A stretch of 54,618 nt of DNA, taken from assembly GCA_934486495.1 (NCBI GenBank), contig CAKSPW010000007.1, positions 1 to 54,618 on the forward strand, in the 5' to 3' direction. Both the position numbers and the translations under genes were made by a program. Every line of letters starts with the position of its first letter. The stretch's first letter is position 1. The DNA comes from an uncultured Clostridia bacterium. Its GTDB lineage: Bacteria; Bacillota; Clostridia; UBA1381. This document shows, piece by piece, positions 7,341 through 15,944 of the stretch. The notes beneath the pieces were generated by a model. It made no database searches, was not told the origin of the DNA, and saw only the letters and a program-made list of their open reading frames with translations.

Positions 7341-7370
7341 TTAGGGAGTTCCCTAATACCCCTCAAAATA
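7341..7370. other. Candidate origin of transfer (oriT)
   Basis: A perfect palindrome TTAGGGA-GT-TCCCTAA (7341-7356) followed by TACCCCTC lies 40 bases upstream of mobC and the relaxase, where oriT sites of mobilizable elements usually are. The nick site is not identified. Confidence 0.4.
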
Positions 7371-7395
7371 TATTTTAAAACAGGAGTTGATTTTT

Positions 7396-7695
7396 ATGAA
7401 CGAAAGAGCAAATTCCATTTATGTGCGTGTTACCGAAAAAGAAAAAATACGCATAAAAAACAAAGCCGACAAATGTGGCTTAACCGTATCTGAATATTTG
7501 AGAAAGAGAGCTTTGGGTTATTCGCCCAAAGCTCTTTTGCCGGAAAGCTTTTATGAGTTTTCCGGCAAGCTCGGTGAGATATATGAAAAACTCGATTCCG
7601 GCTACAGTGCCGACTTGCGGGAAAAGATTCTGTCCTTGCTTGATGAAATTCAGTTAAAGCTACTTACCCCTGAAAGAAAGGAGGTTGATGAATAA
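7396..7695 (+). CDS. mobC: MobC-like relaxosome accessory protein
   Basis: A 99-residue protein from ATG 7396, behind AGGAG at 7382-7386. The in-frame TTG at 7387 touches that site, so it was rejected. The N-terminus (YVRVTEKEKIRIKNKADKCG then LTVSEYLRKRALG) is a ribbon-helix-helix-like DNA-binding segment typical of MobC proteins, which bind near oriT and help the relaxase open the nick region. The C-terminus is helical. Its stop overlaps the relaxase start by one base (TAATG), indicating translational coupling. Confidence 0.8.
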   Translation: MNERANSIYVRVTEKEKIRIKNKADKCGLTVSEYLRKRALGYSPKALLPESFYEFSGKLGEIYEKLDSGYSADLREKILSLLDEIQLKLLTPERKEVDE

Positions 7696-9062
7696 TGGCA
7701 ACAACGGGATTTTGGCCTATCAAAGGCTCATTAAGGGATGTTATAAAATATGCGGACAATCCCGACAAGACCACTAATACAAAGCACCTTGATGATGACT
7801 TGGCTGCCGTACTCAAATACGCAGAAAACGATGATAAAACAGATAAGAAAATGTTTGTAACAGGTATCAACTGTTTGGCGGTACGAGCTTATGAACAGAT
7901 GATGATAACCAAACGCTTTTACGGAAAAACGGGTGGTAATGTAGCGTATCACGGATATCAGAGCTTTAAGTCAGGCGAAGTTACACCTAAAGAAGCTCAC
8001 GATATAGGACTTGAAACTGCACGGCGTATGTGGGGCAAGGATTATGAAATTGTTGTTACCACGCATCTTAACACCGATAATATTCATAATCATATTGTCA
8101 TAAATTCCATGTCTTTCAAAACGGGTCGAAAATTTGAAAATCATATTTCTGACCATATTCGTTTTCGTGAAATATCCGACGAGATATGTAGGGAATACAA
8201 CAAGTCGGTAATTGAGGGTGCGAAATTTTACAGCAACGGAAGAAATTCGTATTGGATACATAAAAACGGCGGCAAGACGCACAGGGATATTTTGCGTGAA
8301 GATGTTGATTCTGCCGTAAAGCAAGCCGGAAGCTTGCTGGAATTTGAACGGATAATGACAAATATGGGATATACATTTAACCGTAACATCTCGGCAAAGC
8401 ACCCATCGGTTATTGCAAATGGTTGGCAAAAACCTGTTCGCATTGACAGTTTAGGCGATGATTACACAACAGCAAGGCTTGCAAAACGGATTTCATGCAA
8501 CGGGTTTATTGTAAGCTCATTCGTGAAAAGCGACCGTGTGTATAAATCAAGACCAAAGCATACGCCGCTTGCGGAGCTTGAATATAATCTGCGGCGAGTA
8601 AAATATATGGATACGCTTGAAGCTATATTTTATCTGCTGCTGGAACTGTTAAAGCCATCGAAACAGACACCTGATTACCGACTGCCGTTATCACCGGCGA
8701 TGCGTCAGAAAATACGAAAATTTGAACAATACCAAAAACAATTCAGGCTTCTGCACGATGAGAAAATTAACACCGCACAGGAGTTTGAAACCTTTATATC
8801 AAAAATATCCAAGCAAATTGAGGAGCTGGAGAACGAGCGTTACAAAGCAGATAACAAACGCAGACGAGCTAAAACCGACGAAGACAAGGAAGCATATAAG
8901 GCAGAAATGCGAAATATCTCGATACAGATAAAGCCGTTACGGGATAAGCTCAAAATTGCGAAGGCGGCTTTGGATTCCGTTCCAAAAGTACAGCGGCTTC
9001 TTGATATTGAACGGGATATGGAAAACAAGATTTTACACAAAGAGAGGAGCAGAACACGATGA
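7695..9062 (+). CDS. Relaxase / mobilization nuclease (MobA/VirD2 type)
   Basis: A 455-residue protein. The N-terminal relaxase domain has the nucleophile candidate Tyr19 (DVIKYADN), a YHGYQSF motif near residue 85, and the metal-binding histidine triad His124, His131 and His133 in HLNTDNIHNHIVINS. The C-terminal third (about 350-450) is a charged coiled coil. Relaxases nick oriT, stay covalently on the 5' end and pilot the strand into a conjugation channel made by another element. No type IV secretion genes are in the window, so the element is mobilizable rather than self-transmissible. It overlaps mobC by one base and the ParB-like gene by four (ATGA). Confidence 0.93.
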   Translation: MATTGFWPIKGSLRDVIKYADNPDKTTNTKHLDDDLAAVLKYAENDDKTDKKMFVTGINCLAVRAYEQMMITKRFYGKTGGNVAYHGYQSFKSGEVTPKEAHDIGLETARRMWGKDYEIVVTTHLNTDNIHNHIVINSMSFKTGRKFENHISDHIRFREISDEICREYNKSVIEGAKFYSNGRNSYWIHKNGGKTHRDILREDVDSAVKQAGSLLEFERIMTNMGYTFNRNISAKHPSVIANGWQKPVRIDSLGDDYTTARLAKRISCNGFIVSSFVKSDRVYKSRPKHTPLAELEYNLRRVKYMDTLEAIFYLLLELLKPSKQTPDYRLPLSPAMRQKIRKFEQYQKQFRLLHDEKINTAQEFETFISKISKQIEELENERYKADNKRRRAKTDEDKEAYKAEMRNISIQIKPLRDKLKIAKAALDSVPKVQRLLDIERDMENKILHKERSRTR

Positions 9063-9901
9063 AGAACATTACGTATATAGAAGTTGAAAAATTAAAACCG
9101 TTTGAAAACCACCCATACTATGTAAAGGACGATGATGAAATGATGAATTTAACAGAAAGCATAAAGGAGAACGGAATACTCTCTCCGCTTATTGTAAGAC
9201 CGATTGAAAACAACGAATATGAGGTAATTTCGGGACACCGCAGATTACACGCAGGAATTAAGGTAGGAATGGATAAAGTTCCTGTCTTGATTTATGAAAT
9301 GGACAGAGCTGCCGCCGCTATTGCTCTCGTTGACAGCAACCTTCACCGGGATAATGTTTTACCGAGTGAACGGGCATTTGCATACAAATTAAAAATGGAA
9401 GCCTTATCACATCAGGGCAAACGCACAGATTTAACTTCAGCACAAGTTGAGCCGAAGTTAAGTACAGAGATTATTAGTGAAAGCGAAAATGTCAGCAGAG
9501 AAACAGTCAAGAGATACATACGCTTGACTAAACTTTTGCCCGAACTTTTGAAATATGTTGACGAGAGACGAATTGCTTTTACTCCGGCAGTTGAACTCTC
9601 TTATCTAAATGATATTGAGCAGATGGATTTGCTTCAGGCAATGGAACTTAACGATTGTTCTCCATCTCTGTCACAAGCAGTGCGTATGAAAAAGTTAAGT
9701 CAGGAAGGAGAACTCAACGACGATAAAATTTTTGAAATTATGTCGGAGGAAAAGGCAAACCAAAAGGAGCGAATTAAAATTCCGACAGAGCGTGTACGGA
9801 AATACTTTCCCAAAAGCTACAGCAACACTCAAATTGAAGAGATGATTGTCAAACTTTGTGAAGCACATTATCGCAAAAAGCAGCGTCAGCAAGAAAGATA
9901 A
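9059..9901 (+). CDS. ParB/Spo0J-like nuclease-domain protein
   Basis: A 280-residue protein with the ParB N-terminal domain: ILSPLIVRPIENNEYEVISG followed by HRRLHAGI (the box-II CTP/phosphate-binding motif) and then ALVDSNLHRDNVLPSERAFA. A central helix-turn-helix is near 150-190 (ENVSRETVKRYIRLTKLLPE). There is no ParA partner beside it. In clostridial mobile elements such orphans follow the relaxase and may act as accessory DNA-binding proteins or in stabilisation. It is translationally coupled to the relaxase by an ATGA overlap and is 11 bases ahead of tnpW. Confidence 0.88.
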   Translation: MKNITYIEVEKLKPFENHPYYVKDDDEMMNLTESIKENGILSPLIVRPIENNEYEVISGHRRLHAGIKVGMDKVPVLIYEMDRAAAAIALVDSNLHRDNVLPSERAFAYKLKMEALSHQGKRTDLTSAQVEPKLSTEIISESENVSRETVKRYIRLTKLLPELLKYVDERRIAFTPAVELSYLNDIEQMDLLQAMELNDCSPSLSQAVRMKKLSQEGELNDDKIFEIMSEEKANQKERIKIPTERVRKYFPKSYSNTQIEEMIVKLCEAHYRKKQRQQER

Positions 9902-9912
9902 GGTGATTTGAT

Positions 9913-10095
9913 ATGTTAAAACAAACTGATATTACCAACAAAAACTTAGCTCCGATATTTGATAAAGACAATTTGAATTTTGAACTGAAAATTGGCGGTA
10001 CAACCTACGAAGTATGTTCCCATTTTAATATTGATGGCAAACAGAGCGTATTGGAGCAATTCAAAAACCTAATTTTATCAGAAAAACTTATTTAA
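9913..10095 (+). CDS. tnpW: TnpW-like transposon-encoded protein
   Basis: A 60-residue protein. The core KIGGTTYEVCSHFNIDGKQS then VLEQFKNLIL is the TnpW family pattern (GGTTYEV, a beta strand, then a C-terminal helix), known beside TnpX recombinases in Tn4451-type elements. Its exact biochemical function is not established. It follows the ParB-like gene by 11 bases and precedes the recombinase leader, supporting identification of the element. Confidence 0.8.
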   Translation: MLKQTDITNKNLAPIFDKDNLNFELKIGGTTYEVCSHFNIDGKQSVLEQFKNLILSEKLI

Positions 10096-10101
10096 CACAT
10101 T

Positions 10102-10161
10102 CGACAATTTGTATCGGGCATAGTAAAATAGTCTCAAAGCCTTTGCTATGCCCGGTTGTCG
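10102..10161 (+). promoter_or_regulatory. Structured leader just before the serine recombinase
   Basis: Two nested stems: CGACAA (10102-10107) with TTGTCG (10156-10161), and CGGGCATAG (10115-10123) with CTATGCCCG (10146-10154). The hairpin ends 4 bases before the AGGAG of the recombinase gene, so folding could limit translation or readthrough. It lacks a T tract, so it is not an ordinary terminator. Confidence 0.5.
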
Positions 10162-10178
10162 GAAAGGAGAAATGAATT

Positions 10179-11870
10179 ATGACAACGCAAAATATGACAG
10201 GGCAAACAACGGAAGAAATAACCGCACTATATGGAAGGTTATCGCAGGATGACGGCTTGGAGGGCGAAAGCAACAGCATATCCAACCAAAAGGAAATTTT
10301 GATGAAATACGCAAAAGAGCATAATCTGAAAAATCCGCGTTATTTTTTGGATGACGGAATTTCCGGAACAACCTTTGAAAGAAGCGGATTTAAAGAAATG
10401 CAGGCTCTTGCGGAATCGGGAATCGTAAAAACCATTGTAGTAAAGGATTTATCCCGTTTCGGAAGAAATTATATCGAAGTCGGCGAATACCTTGAAATCA
10501 AATATCCGTCGCTAGGCGTGAGATTTATATCCATACAGGAAAATGTTGATACATTGCAAAATTCGGGTGCGGAAATGATGCCGTTCCATAATATATTTAA
10601 TGAATGGTACGCAGCACAGACAAGCAAGAAAATCCGTGCAGTATGGCAGATGAAAGCAGCAAGCGGCAAGAGGGTAAGTTCAACAGTTCCATACGGATAT
10701 ATGAAATCACCTGATGATAAAGAAAAATGGATAATAGATGAAGAAGCCGCAGAAGTTGTAAGGAAGATTTTTTCATTAGCTCTTGCCGGTCGAGGTGTTT
10801 CACAAATTGCCCGTCAATTAGAGCAAGAAAAAATCCTTATTCCTACCGCATACAAAATAGAAAAGGGATTGTCGAGTACTCACAAATATCCCGAAAAACC
10901 ATATTATTGGGAAAAATCAGCCGTTGCTAACATCCTCGATAACAGACAATATACGGGATGCACCGTAAACTTTAAGACAACAACAGTAAGTTACAAGGTA
11001 CATAAGGTTATACACAAACCCGATGACGAGCAGCAAATTATTCCAAATACGCAAGAAGCGATAATATCCGAGGATTTATGGCTTATAGTTCAGGAGTTGC
11101 GCAAACACAAGAGAAGACCGACCGCAACAGGCAGAACAAGTCTGTTTTCGGGGTTGGTTTATTGTCCCGATTGTGGAGCTAAACTTCATTTTGCTGCTGC
11201 AAAGAGTATGACACGGCAACAAGAGCACTTTCGGTGTGCAAATTACAAAAGCGGTCGGGGTGATTGTCAAGTACATTTTATACGGGATGTTGTACTTGAA
11301 AGAATCGTTTTTGAGGCAATAAGCAATTTGGCTGACTTTGTGAGATGTTATGAACCTGTGTTTTTGTACCTTATGGCAGCAAAAAATCAAACCGCAAGAA
11401 AAAGTGAACTTCAAAAACTCAAAACCAAAGTTGAAAGCGGTAAACGAAGAATATCCGAGCTAGATATGATAATTTCTCATATCTATGAAGACAATATTTT
11501 AGGGAAGCTAAGCGATGACAGATATTCCCGTATGGCTTCTATGTATGAAACCGAGCAAAAAGAGCTTATTAAAACTGTATCTGACGGTGAAAAGGAATTG
11601 GAAACCGCCGAGCAGAAAAATGTTGATATGCGTCTGTTGCTCAAAACCCTGCGCGAATTGACTGATTTTAAAGAGCTTACTCCCACAATCGTTAATTCAT
11701 TGATACAGAGGATAGAGGTTCATAACAACGATAAGTCAAGCGGACATTGTTATGTTAAGGTTGATATTTACTTCACCGCTGTCGGAATGATTGAAATTCA
11801 CGATGAAAAAGAAATATCGGAAATAATCTCTAAAACCCAAGAAAATCCGCAGATGTATAAGGTAGTATAA
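10179..11870 (+). CDS. tnpX: Large serine recombinase of the TnpX type
   Basis: A 563-residue protein. The N-terminal resolvase domain carries the catalytic Ser22 (LYGRLSQDD) and the arginines of the DLSRFGRNY motif. A recombinase domain follows (about 165-290, PYGYMK and ILDNRQYTG), then a zinc ribbon (YCPDCG ... CANYKSGRGDC), then a coiled coil and a DUF4368-like C-terminus ending near residue 563. This arrangement fits TnpX of Tn4451, which excises and inserts its element through a circular intermediate. It is the likely integrase of the 4.6-11.9 kb element. The tail motif IVNSLIQRIEVHNNDKSSGH is echoed by a remnant at 43.4-43.6 kb. Confidence 0.92.
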   Translation: MTTQNMTGQTTEEITALYGRLSQDDGLEGESNSISNQKEILMKYAKEHNLKNPRYFLDDGISGTTFERSGFKEMQALAESGIVKTIVVKDLSRFGRNYIEVGEYLEIKYPSLGVRFISIQENVDTLQNSGAEMMPFHNIFNEWYAAQTSKKIRAVWQMKAASGKRVSSTVPYGYMKSPDDKEKWIIDEEAAEVVRKIFSLALAGRGVSQIARQLEQEKILIPTAYKIEKGLSSTHKYPEKPYYWEKSAVANILDNRQYTGCTVNFKTTTVSYKVHKVIHKPDDEQQIIPNTQEAIISEDLWLIVQELRKHKRRPTATGRTSLFSGLVYCPDCGAKLHFAAAKSMTRQQEHFRCANYKSGRGDCQVHFIRDVVLERIVFEAISNLADFVRCYEPVFLYLMAAKNQTARKSELQKLKTKVESGKRRISELDMIISHIYEDNILGKLSDDRYSRMASMYETEQKELIKTVSDGEKELETAEQKNVDMRLLLKTLRELTDFKELTPTIVNSLIQRIEVHNNDKSSGHCYVKVDIYFTAVGMIEIHDEKEISEIISKTQENPQMYKVV

Positions 11871-11927
11871 TAAGGAAAACGGAGTAGCTCCGATAGTTTG
11901 GAACTACTCCGTAAAAAACTTCCTTAT
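11870..11927. repeat. Compound inverted repeat at the right end of the mobile element
   Basis: ATAAGGAA (11870-11877) pairs with TTCCTTAT (11920-11927), and inside it ACGGAGTAG (11879-11887) pairs with CTACTCCGT (11904-11912). It directly follows the recombinase stop, where the element end is expected. It may be part of the recombination site or a transcript-stabilising hairpin. Confidence 0.5.
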
Positions 11928-11975
11928 GGGGCTGTGGCTAAAGTCAATTGACTTTTTTAAACAGCCCCTTTTTTC
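11928..11975 (+). terminator. Rho-independent terminator after the serine recombinase
   Basis: GGGGCTGT (11928-11935) pairs with ACAGCCCC (11961-11968), with inner AAAGTC/GACTTT pairing, then TTTTTTC. It stops rightward transcription just before the convergent ECF gene ends at 11979. Confidence 0.85.
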
Positions 11976-11978
11976 TTT

Positions 11979-12548
11979 TTATTTCTTTCCCATCTTAACA
12001 AGTCTTACTATTACGGGACTGAGCACCATATTTATTACAAGCTCAAATAAGAAGTTGCCGCCAACCATACCGAAGATAAGGTATTTTGCTGCATTTTCAA
12101 ATCCGAGGCCCTGCGCCCATTCCGAAATTTGCGGCATGAAAAACAATTTGCACCCGAGCAGGAATATTCCTGTATTCACAACCGGGCAGACAAATGCCGC
12201 CGTAAATGTTGCAAGCGTTTCGTTCTTTTCCTTAAGAAGCGTGTACACAAGTCCCGAAAGGTATCCCGCAAGAGTACCCTTTGCGATTACCGTAAGCACT
12301 GTTCCCAAAACGCTTACCGCCATAAATGCCGAGCTGTCCATGAACAAAACCATTACGGAAAATACAAATCCGAGCCATGCTCCGGCTATCGGTCCGCAAA
12401 GCGCTCCTCCGATCACTATCGGCATAAGTACCAGCGAAATTGAAAACGGGCCGAAATGGATAAACGACCCCAGCAGCTGAAGTACTGCGACAATGGCAGT
12501 AAGCAGTGCATACGTCACCAGTGTCTTTGTTGATGTTGTTTGTTTCAT
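11979..12548 (-). CDS. ECF transporter S component, substrate unknown
   Basis: A 189-residue very hydrophobic protein with about six membrane segments (for example TYALLTAIVAVLQLLG and NFLFELVINMVLSPVIV) and the small-residue-rich second segment typical of the ECF S fold (VIGGALCGPIAGAWLGFVFS). S components bind a vitamin or other micronutrient and dock with a shared EcfAAT module, which is not in this window. It starts behind GGAGGATTTTTT and follows gyrB by 80 bases. I saw no riboswitch upstream, so the substrate cannot be inferred. Confidence 0.85.
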   Translation of the reverse strand: MKQTTSTKTLVTYALLTAIVAVLQLLGSFIHFGPFSISLVLMPIVIGGALCGPIAGAWLGFVFSVMVLFMDSSAFMAVSVLGTVLTVIAKGTLAGYLSGLVYTLLKEKNETLATFTAAFVCPVVNTGIFLLGCKLFFMPQISEWAQGLGFENAAKYLIFGMVGGNFLFELVINMVLSPVIVRLVKMGKK

Positions 12549-12628
12549 AAAAAATCCTCCTTGCTGTCACTCGGTCACGTTCGTACCGATGCAACGCATT
12601 TTTATTTATATATAAAGCCAAACGGCTG

Positions 12629-14554
12629 TTATATATCAAGATTTGATACATATTTTGCGTGTTTTTCTATAAATTCACGACGCGGTTCAACCTTTTCTCC
12701 CATTAAAATCGTAAATGTTTCATCAGCAAGCTGTGCGTCCTGAAGTTCTACTCTAAGCATCGTTCTCGTTTCGGGATTCATCGTTGTTTCCCAAAGCTCC
12801 TCAGAATCCATCTCACCCAAACCTTTATATCTTTGCACCTTTGCACCCTGACCAAGTTCGGCAGTAAGCGCATCACGTTCTGCCTCGGAAAACGCAAATC
12901 TTTCCTGATAGTTCTTGTTCTTGCCCTTAAACACCTTAAACAGCGGCGGCTGAGCAAGATATATATGACCTCCGTCTATAAGCGGACGCATATAACGGAA
13001 GAAGAATGTCAAAAGAAGTGTTCTGATATGCGAGCCGTCGACATCGGCATCGGCCATAATAATAATCTTTCCGTATTTAAGCTTTGATAAATCCATTTCA
13101 TCGCCGATTCCTGCACCGAGCGCCTGAATAATCGGCAAAAGCTTTTCATTTGAATAAACCTTGTCTATTCTTGATTTTTCAACATTAAGCATTTTACCCC
13201 AAAGCGGAAGAATAGCCTGAAAACGTCTGTTTCTGCCCTGCTTAGCAGAGCCGCCGGCAGAATCTCCCTCGACAATATAAAGCTCGGCATAATCCGTGTT
13301 TTCATCGGTGCATCTTGCAAGCTTACCCAAAAGTGACGAATTATTGACAGCTGACTTTCCTCTTGTCGCTTCTCTTGCCTTTTTCGCCGCTTCACGTGCT
13401 CTTGACGCCGTAATGGTTTTATCAATAATAACCTTTGCAATCTTCGGATTTTCTTCAAGGAACGCCGCAAGCTTATCGTTAAGTGCCGTTTCAACAAGCG
13501 TTCTTGCCTCACTGTTACCAAGCTTCGTTTTCGTCTGTCCCTCAAACTGCGCCTCCGTAACCTTGACACTGATTATCGCCGTCAAGCCCTCTCGAGTATC
13601 CTCACCCGAAAGATTTTGGTCTTTTTCCTTAAGAAAATTGTATTTACGGGCATAATCGTTTATAACTCTTGTAAGACCCGACTTAAATCCCGTTTCATGA
13701 GTACCGCCGTCCATTGTATGAATATTGTTTGCAAAGCTCATTATAACCTCGTTATATGAAGTGGTGTACTGCATTGCAACCTCCACCTCCATATTTTCAC
13801 GCATTGCCTCAAAATACACGACATCATCATGAATAGGCGTTTTGCTGCGGTTTAAATATGTTACAAATTCCTTTATACCGCCCTCCGCATGAAGCGTAAC
13901 CGGTTTAATTTCCGGATTTCTCAAATCGGAAAGAACAATTTTTACACCCTTATTCAAAAATGCCTGTTCACGCAAACGCTTGAGAAGTGTGTCGTAGTCG
14001 AAATCGAGCGTTTCAAATATTTCGCTGTCCGGCAAAAAAGTAATCTTTGTTCCGGTTTTATCCGTATCGCCTATAACCTTCAGCTTACAAGTCGGTTTTC
14101 CGCGCTTATAGCTTTGATAATAAACGTGTTCTCCGTCCGAAACCTCAACCTCAAGACGTTCGGAAAGCGCATTTACAACAGATGAACCAACGCCATGCAA
14201 TCCGCCCGAAACCTTATATCCGCCGCCGCCGAATTTACCTCCGGCATGAAGAATTGTAAGTACAACTTCAACCGTCGGTATACCCTGCTGCGGATGAATA
14301 CCTACAGGAATACCTCTGCCGTTATCTGTAACGGTAACAGAGCCGTCCGCATTTACGGTTACCGAAATCTCCGTACAGAATCCGGCAAGTGCCTCATCTA
14401 TTGAGTTATCCACAATCTCGTATACAAGGTGATGAAGTCCCGGTGCGGCAGTCGAACCGATATACATACCCGGTCTTTTTCTTACCGCATCAAGGCCCTC
14501 AAGCACCTGTATTTGATTTTCGTCATATTTTGTTTCGATTTTATCCATACTCAT
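12629..14554 (-). CDS. gyrB: DNA gyrase subunit B
   Basis: A 641-residue protein of normal length for short GyrB. The GHKL ATPase domain is at the start (EIVDNSIDEALAG, DNGRGIPVG, GGKFGGGGYKVSGGLHGVGS). The TOPRIM domain carries EGDSAGGSAKQGRNR and the metal motif DADVDGSHIRTLL, with the C-terminal GLGEMD segment at the end. It forms the A2B2 gyrase that introduces negative supercoils; gyrA is not adjacent. It follows remB by 5 bases and is the last core gene of the recJ-relA-yaaA-recF-remB-gyrB run. QRSR-like residues are replaced by KQGRNR, which is normal for GyrB. Confidence 0.97.
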   Translation of the reverse strand: MSMDKIETKYDENQIQVLEGLDAVRKRPGMYIGSTAAPGLHHLVYEIVDNSIDEALAGFCTEISVTVNADGSVTVTDNGRGIPVGIHPQQGIPTVEVVLTILHAGGKFGGGGYKVSGGLHGVGSSVVNALSERLEVEVSDGEHVYYQSYKRGKPTCKLKVIGDTDKTGTKITFLPDSEIFETLDFDYDTLLKRLREQAFLNKGVKIVLSDLRNPEIKPVTLHAEGGIKEFVTYLNRSKTPIHDDVVYFEAMRENMEVEVAMQYTTSYNEVIMSFANNIHTMDGGTHETGFKSGLTRVINDYARKYNFLKEKDQNLSGEDTREGLTAIISVKVTEAQFEGQTKTKLGNSEARTLVETALNDKLAAFLEENPKIAKVIIDKTITASRAREAAKKAREATRGKSAVNNSSLLGKLARCTDENTDYAELYIVEGDSAGGSAKQGRNRRFQAILPLWGKMLNVEKSRIDKVYSNEKLLPIIQALGAGIGDEMDLSKLKYGKIIIMADADVDGSHIRTLLLTFFFRYMRPLIDGGHIYLAQPPLFKVFKGKNKNYQERFAFSEAERDALTAELGQGAKVQRYKGLGEMDSEELWETTMNPETRTMLRVELQDAQLADETFTILMGEKVEPRREFIEKHAKYVSNLDI

Positions 14555-14559
14555 TTGTA

Positions 14560-14856
14560 TTACTTTTCCTTTCTTTGATTATTTACCTCAAGCCAATTAT
14601 CATCAGACAGCCTTGACCTCTTAAGCAAGGTTTGCGTTGATATTGACGATATATATACACGGCATGCGCCATCCTTTTGCGAAACGATAAAGGATTTCGG
14701 CAAATCGTCGGACGCATTAATCACACTTCCGTTTTTCTCGGCATGCGCAAGAAAATTCCTGCCCCGCTTTGACACGGTTGTGTTGTCCATATCAAAAACT
14801 CCGATAATATCATCGCCGTTTACGGAAAAATCATTTCCCAGATGAAGATACATCAT
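14560..14856 (-). CDS. remB: RemB-like DUF370 regulator (YaaB)
   Basis: A 98-residue protein with the DUF370 start (MMYLHLGNDFSVNGDDIIGV then FDMDNTT). It lies between recF and gyrB exactly as remB/yaaB does in Bacillus subtilis, where RemA/RemB family proteins influence matrix gene expression. Its start overlaps the 3' end of recF by 26 bases, implying coupled translation. The family assignment is firm; the target genes in this organism are unknown. Confidence 0.88.
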   Translation of the reverse strand: MMYLHLGNDFSVNGDDIIGVFDMDNTTVSKRGRNFLAHAEKNGSVINASDDLPKSFIVSQKDGACRVYISSISTQTLLKRSRLSDDNWLEVNNQRKEK

Positions 14857-15943
14857 CTATCCCCCTATCCTCAATTGTATTATTACTTACATAAAACAGC
14901 TTTGAGCCGTGTTTGTTTTCAAAAAAATCCATATCGGTACACGTTATAAGCACTTGCTTGCCGACAATTCTCTCCCAAAGATACATTCGTCTGTTAATAT
15001 CAAGCTCCGACAAAATATCGTCAAGCAAAAGTACCGGATATTCTCCCGTTTTTTTATATACATAATCAGCCTCGGCAATTTTAAGTGCAAGCGCACACGT
15101 TCTTTGCTGTCCCTGCGACGCATAAACTCGTGCATCAAGACCGCCTATGGCAGCGAATATATCATCTCGCTGTATACCGTGACGCATTGACGCGGCAAAA
15201 ATTTCGCTTTTTTGATTTTTTTCAAGAAAGTCAAATATTTCATCCTTTGTATATACCGGCAAATTCGGTTCATACGAAACGGTAAGCGCCTCGCCGGAAA
15301 TATCGTTGCCGACGTTCGAGAAAAGCTTTGACAGCTCCTCGGTAAATTCGCTTCTCATATGCATTATTTTCTCCGCCGACTCCGCCAGCCTGTCATTCCA
15401 TACCGAAAGATAAGCATCGCTTGTAACACCGCTTTTTTTCAGCGTTTTTAGCAGATTGTTTTTCTCCGCCGCCGCCTTTTGATATTCTGAAAGCGACGCC
15501 ATATACGACGGATAAATTCTGCACACGGCAGCATCGATAAATCTTCTCCTGAGCGACGGCGCACCCTTTATAAGCGACAAATCATCGGGAGAAAACATGA
15601 CAACCTTCATATAGCTCATAAGACGACTCAGCTTTGTTATCGGCACATTGTTAACCGTAACGAGCTTTTTGCCTGCTTTTGAAAGCTTTATAACCGCCGA
15701 ATACTCCCTTTGAGCCGTTTCAAACTCAAGAGTCACATCAGCCGTTTTGCTGTCAAAATTAATCATTTCAAAATCCTGCTTCGCTCTGTGGCTTTTGCCA
15801 TGAGCAAACTTATAAACAGCCTCCAAAATATTGGTTTTACCGTTTGCGTTATTACCGAGAATTATATTTGTTGACGGTGAAAACTCGATTGTCTGCTCCT
15901 TGTAATTTCTAAAATTTTTAAGTGTAAGCTTTTTAACTCGCAT
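14831..15943 (-). CDS. recF: DNA replication and repair protein RecF
   Basis: A 370-residue SMC-like ATPase. Walker A GNNANGKTN is at residues 30-38, the signature stretch YASQGQQRTCALALKIAE lies near 270, and Walker B LLLDDILSELD is near 300. RecF with RecO and RecR loads RecA onto gapped DNA. It begins one base after the yaaA stop and overlaps remB, so it is co-translated within the cluster. Confidence 0.96.
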   Translation of the reverse strand: MRVKKLTLKNFRNYKEQTIEFSPSTNIILGNNANGKTNILEAVYKFAHGKSHRAKQDFEMINFDSKTADVTLEFETAQREYSAVIKLSKAGKKLVTVNNVPITKLSRLMSYMKVVMFSPDDLSLIKGAPSLRRRFIDAAVCRIYPSYMASLSEYQKAAAEKNNLLKTLKKSGVTSDAYLSVWNDRLAESAEKIMHMRSEFTEELSKLFSNVGNDISGEALTVSYEPNLPVYTKDEIFDFLEKNQKSEIFAASMRHGIQRDDIFAAIGGLDARVYASQGQQRTCALALKIAEADYVYKKTGEYPVLLLDDILSELDINRRMYLWERIVGKQVLITCTDMDFFENKHGSKLFYVSNNTIEDRGIDDVSSSGK

Positions 15944-15944
15944 A

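Larger units (their letters stand above)
4638..11927. mobile_element. Integrative mobilizable element, Tn4451/TnpX-like
   Basis: Contents in order: a frameshifted sigma-like gene, a DUF6076-like gene, a small unknown gene, mobC, a relaxase with candidate oriT, a ParB-like gene, tnpW and a large serine recombinase. No conjugation channel or resistance gene is present. The right end is placed near the hairpin after the recombinase. The left end is uncertain and set at the terminator beyond the sigma-like gene; no flanking direct repeat was found by eye. The tyrosine recombinase at 3.6-4.5 kb could be inside or outside. Confidence 0.7.

Noticed and set aside
9059..9901. Chromosome partition system (ParB with parS)
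   Set aside because: No ParA gene and no parS-like site were seen nearby; an orphan ParB-domain protein of a mobile element fits better.
4491..11926. Shared 9-base AACTTCCTT near both presumed ends of the mobile element as an att repeat
   Set aside because: The left copy is simply the complement of the recombinase ribosome binding site, and flanking bases do not match.
11926..12480. A 184-codon rightward open frame
   Set aside because: It is the complement of the ECF S component, begins inside the terminator hairpin, and has no ribosome binding site.
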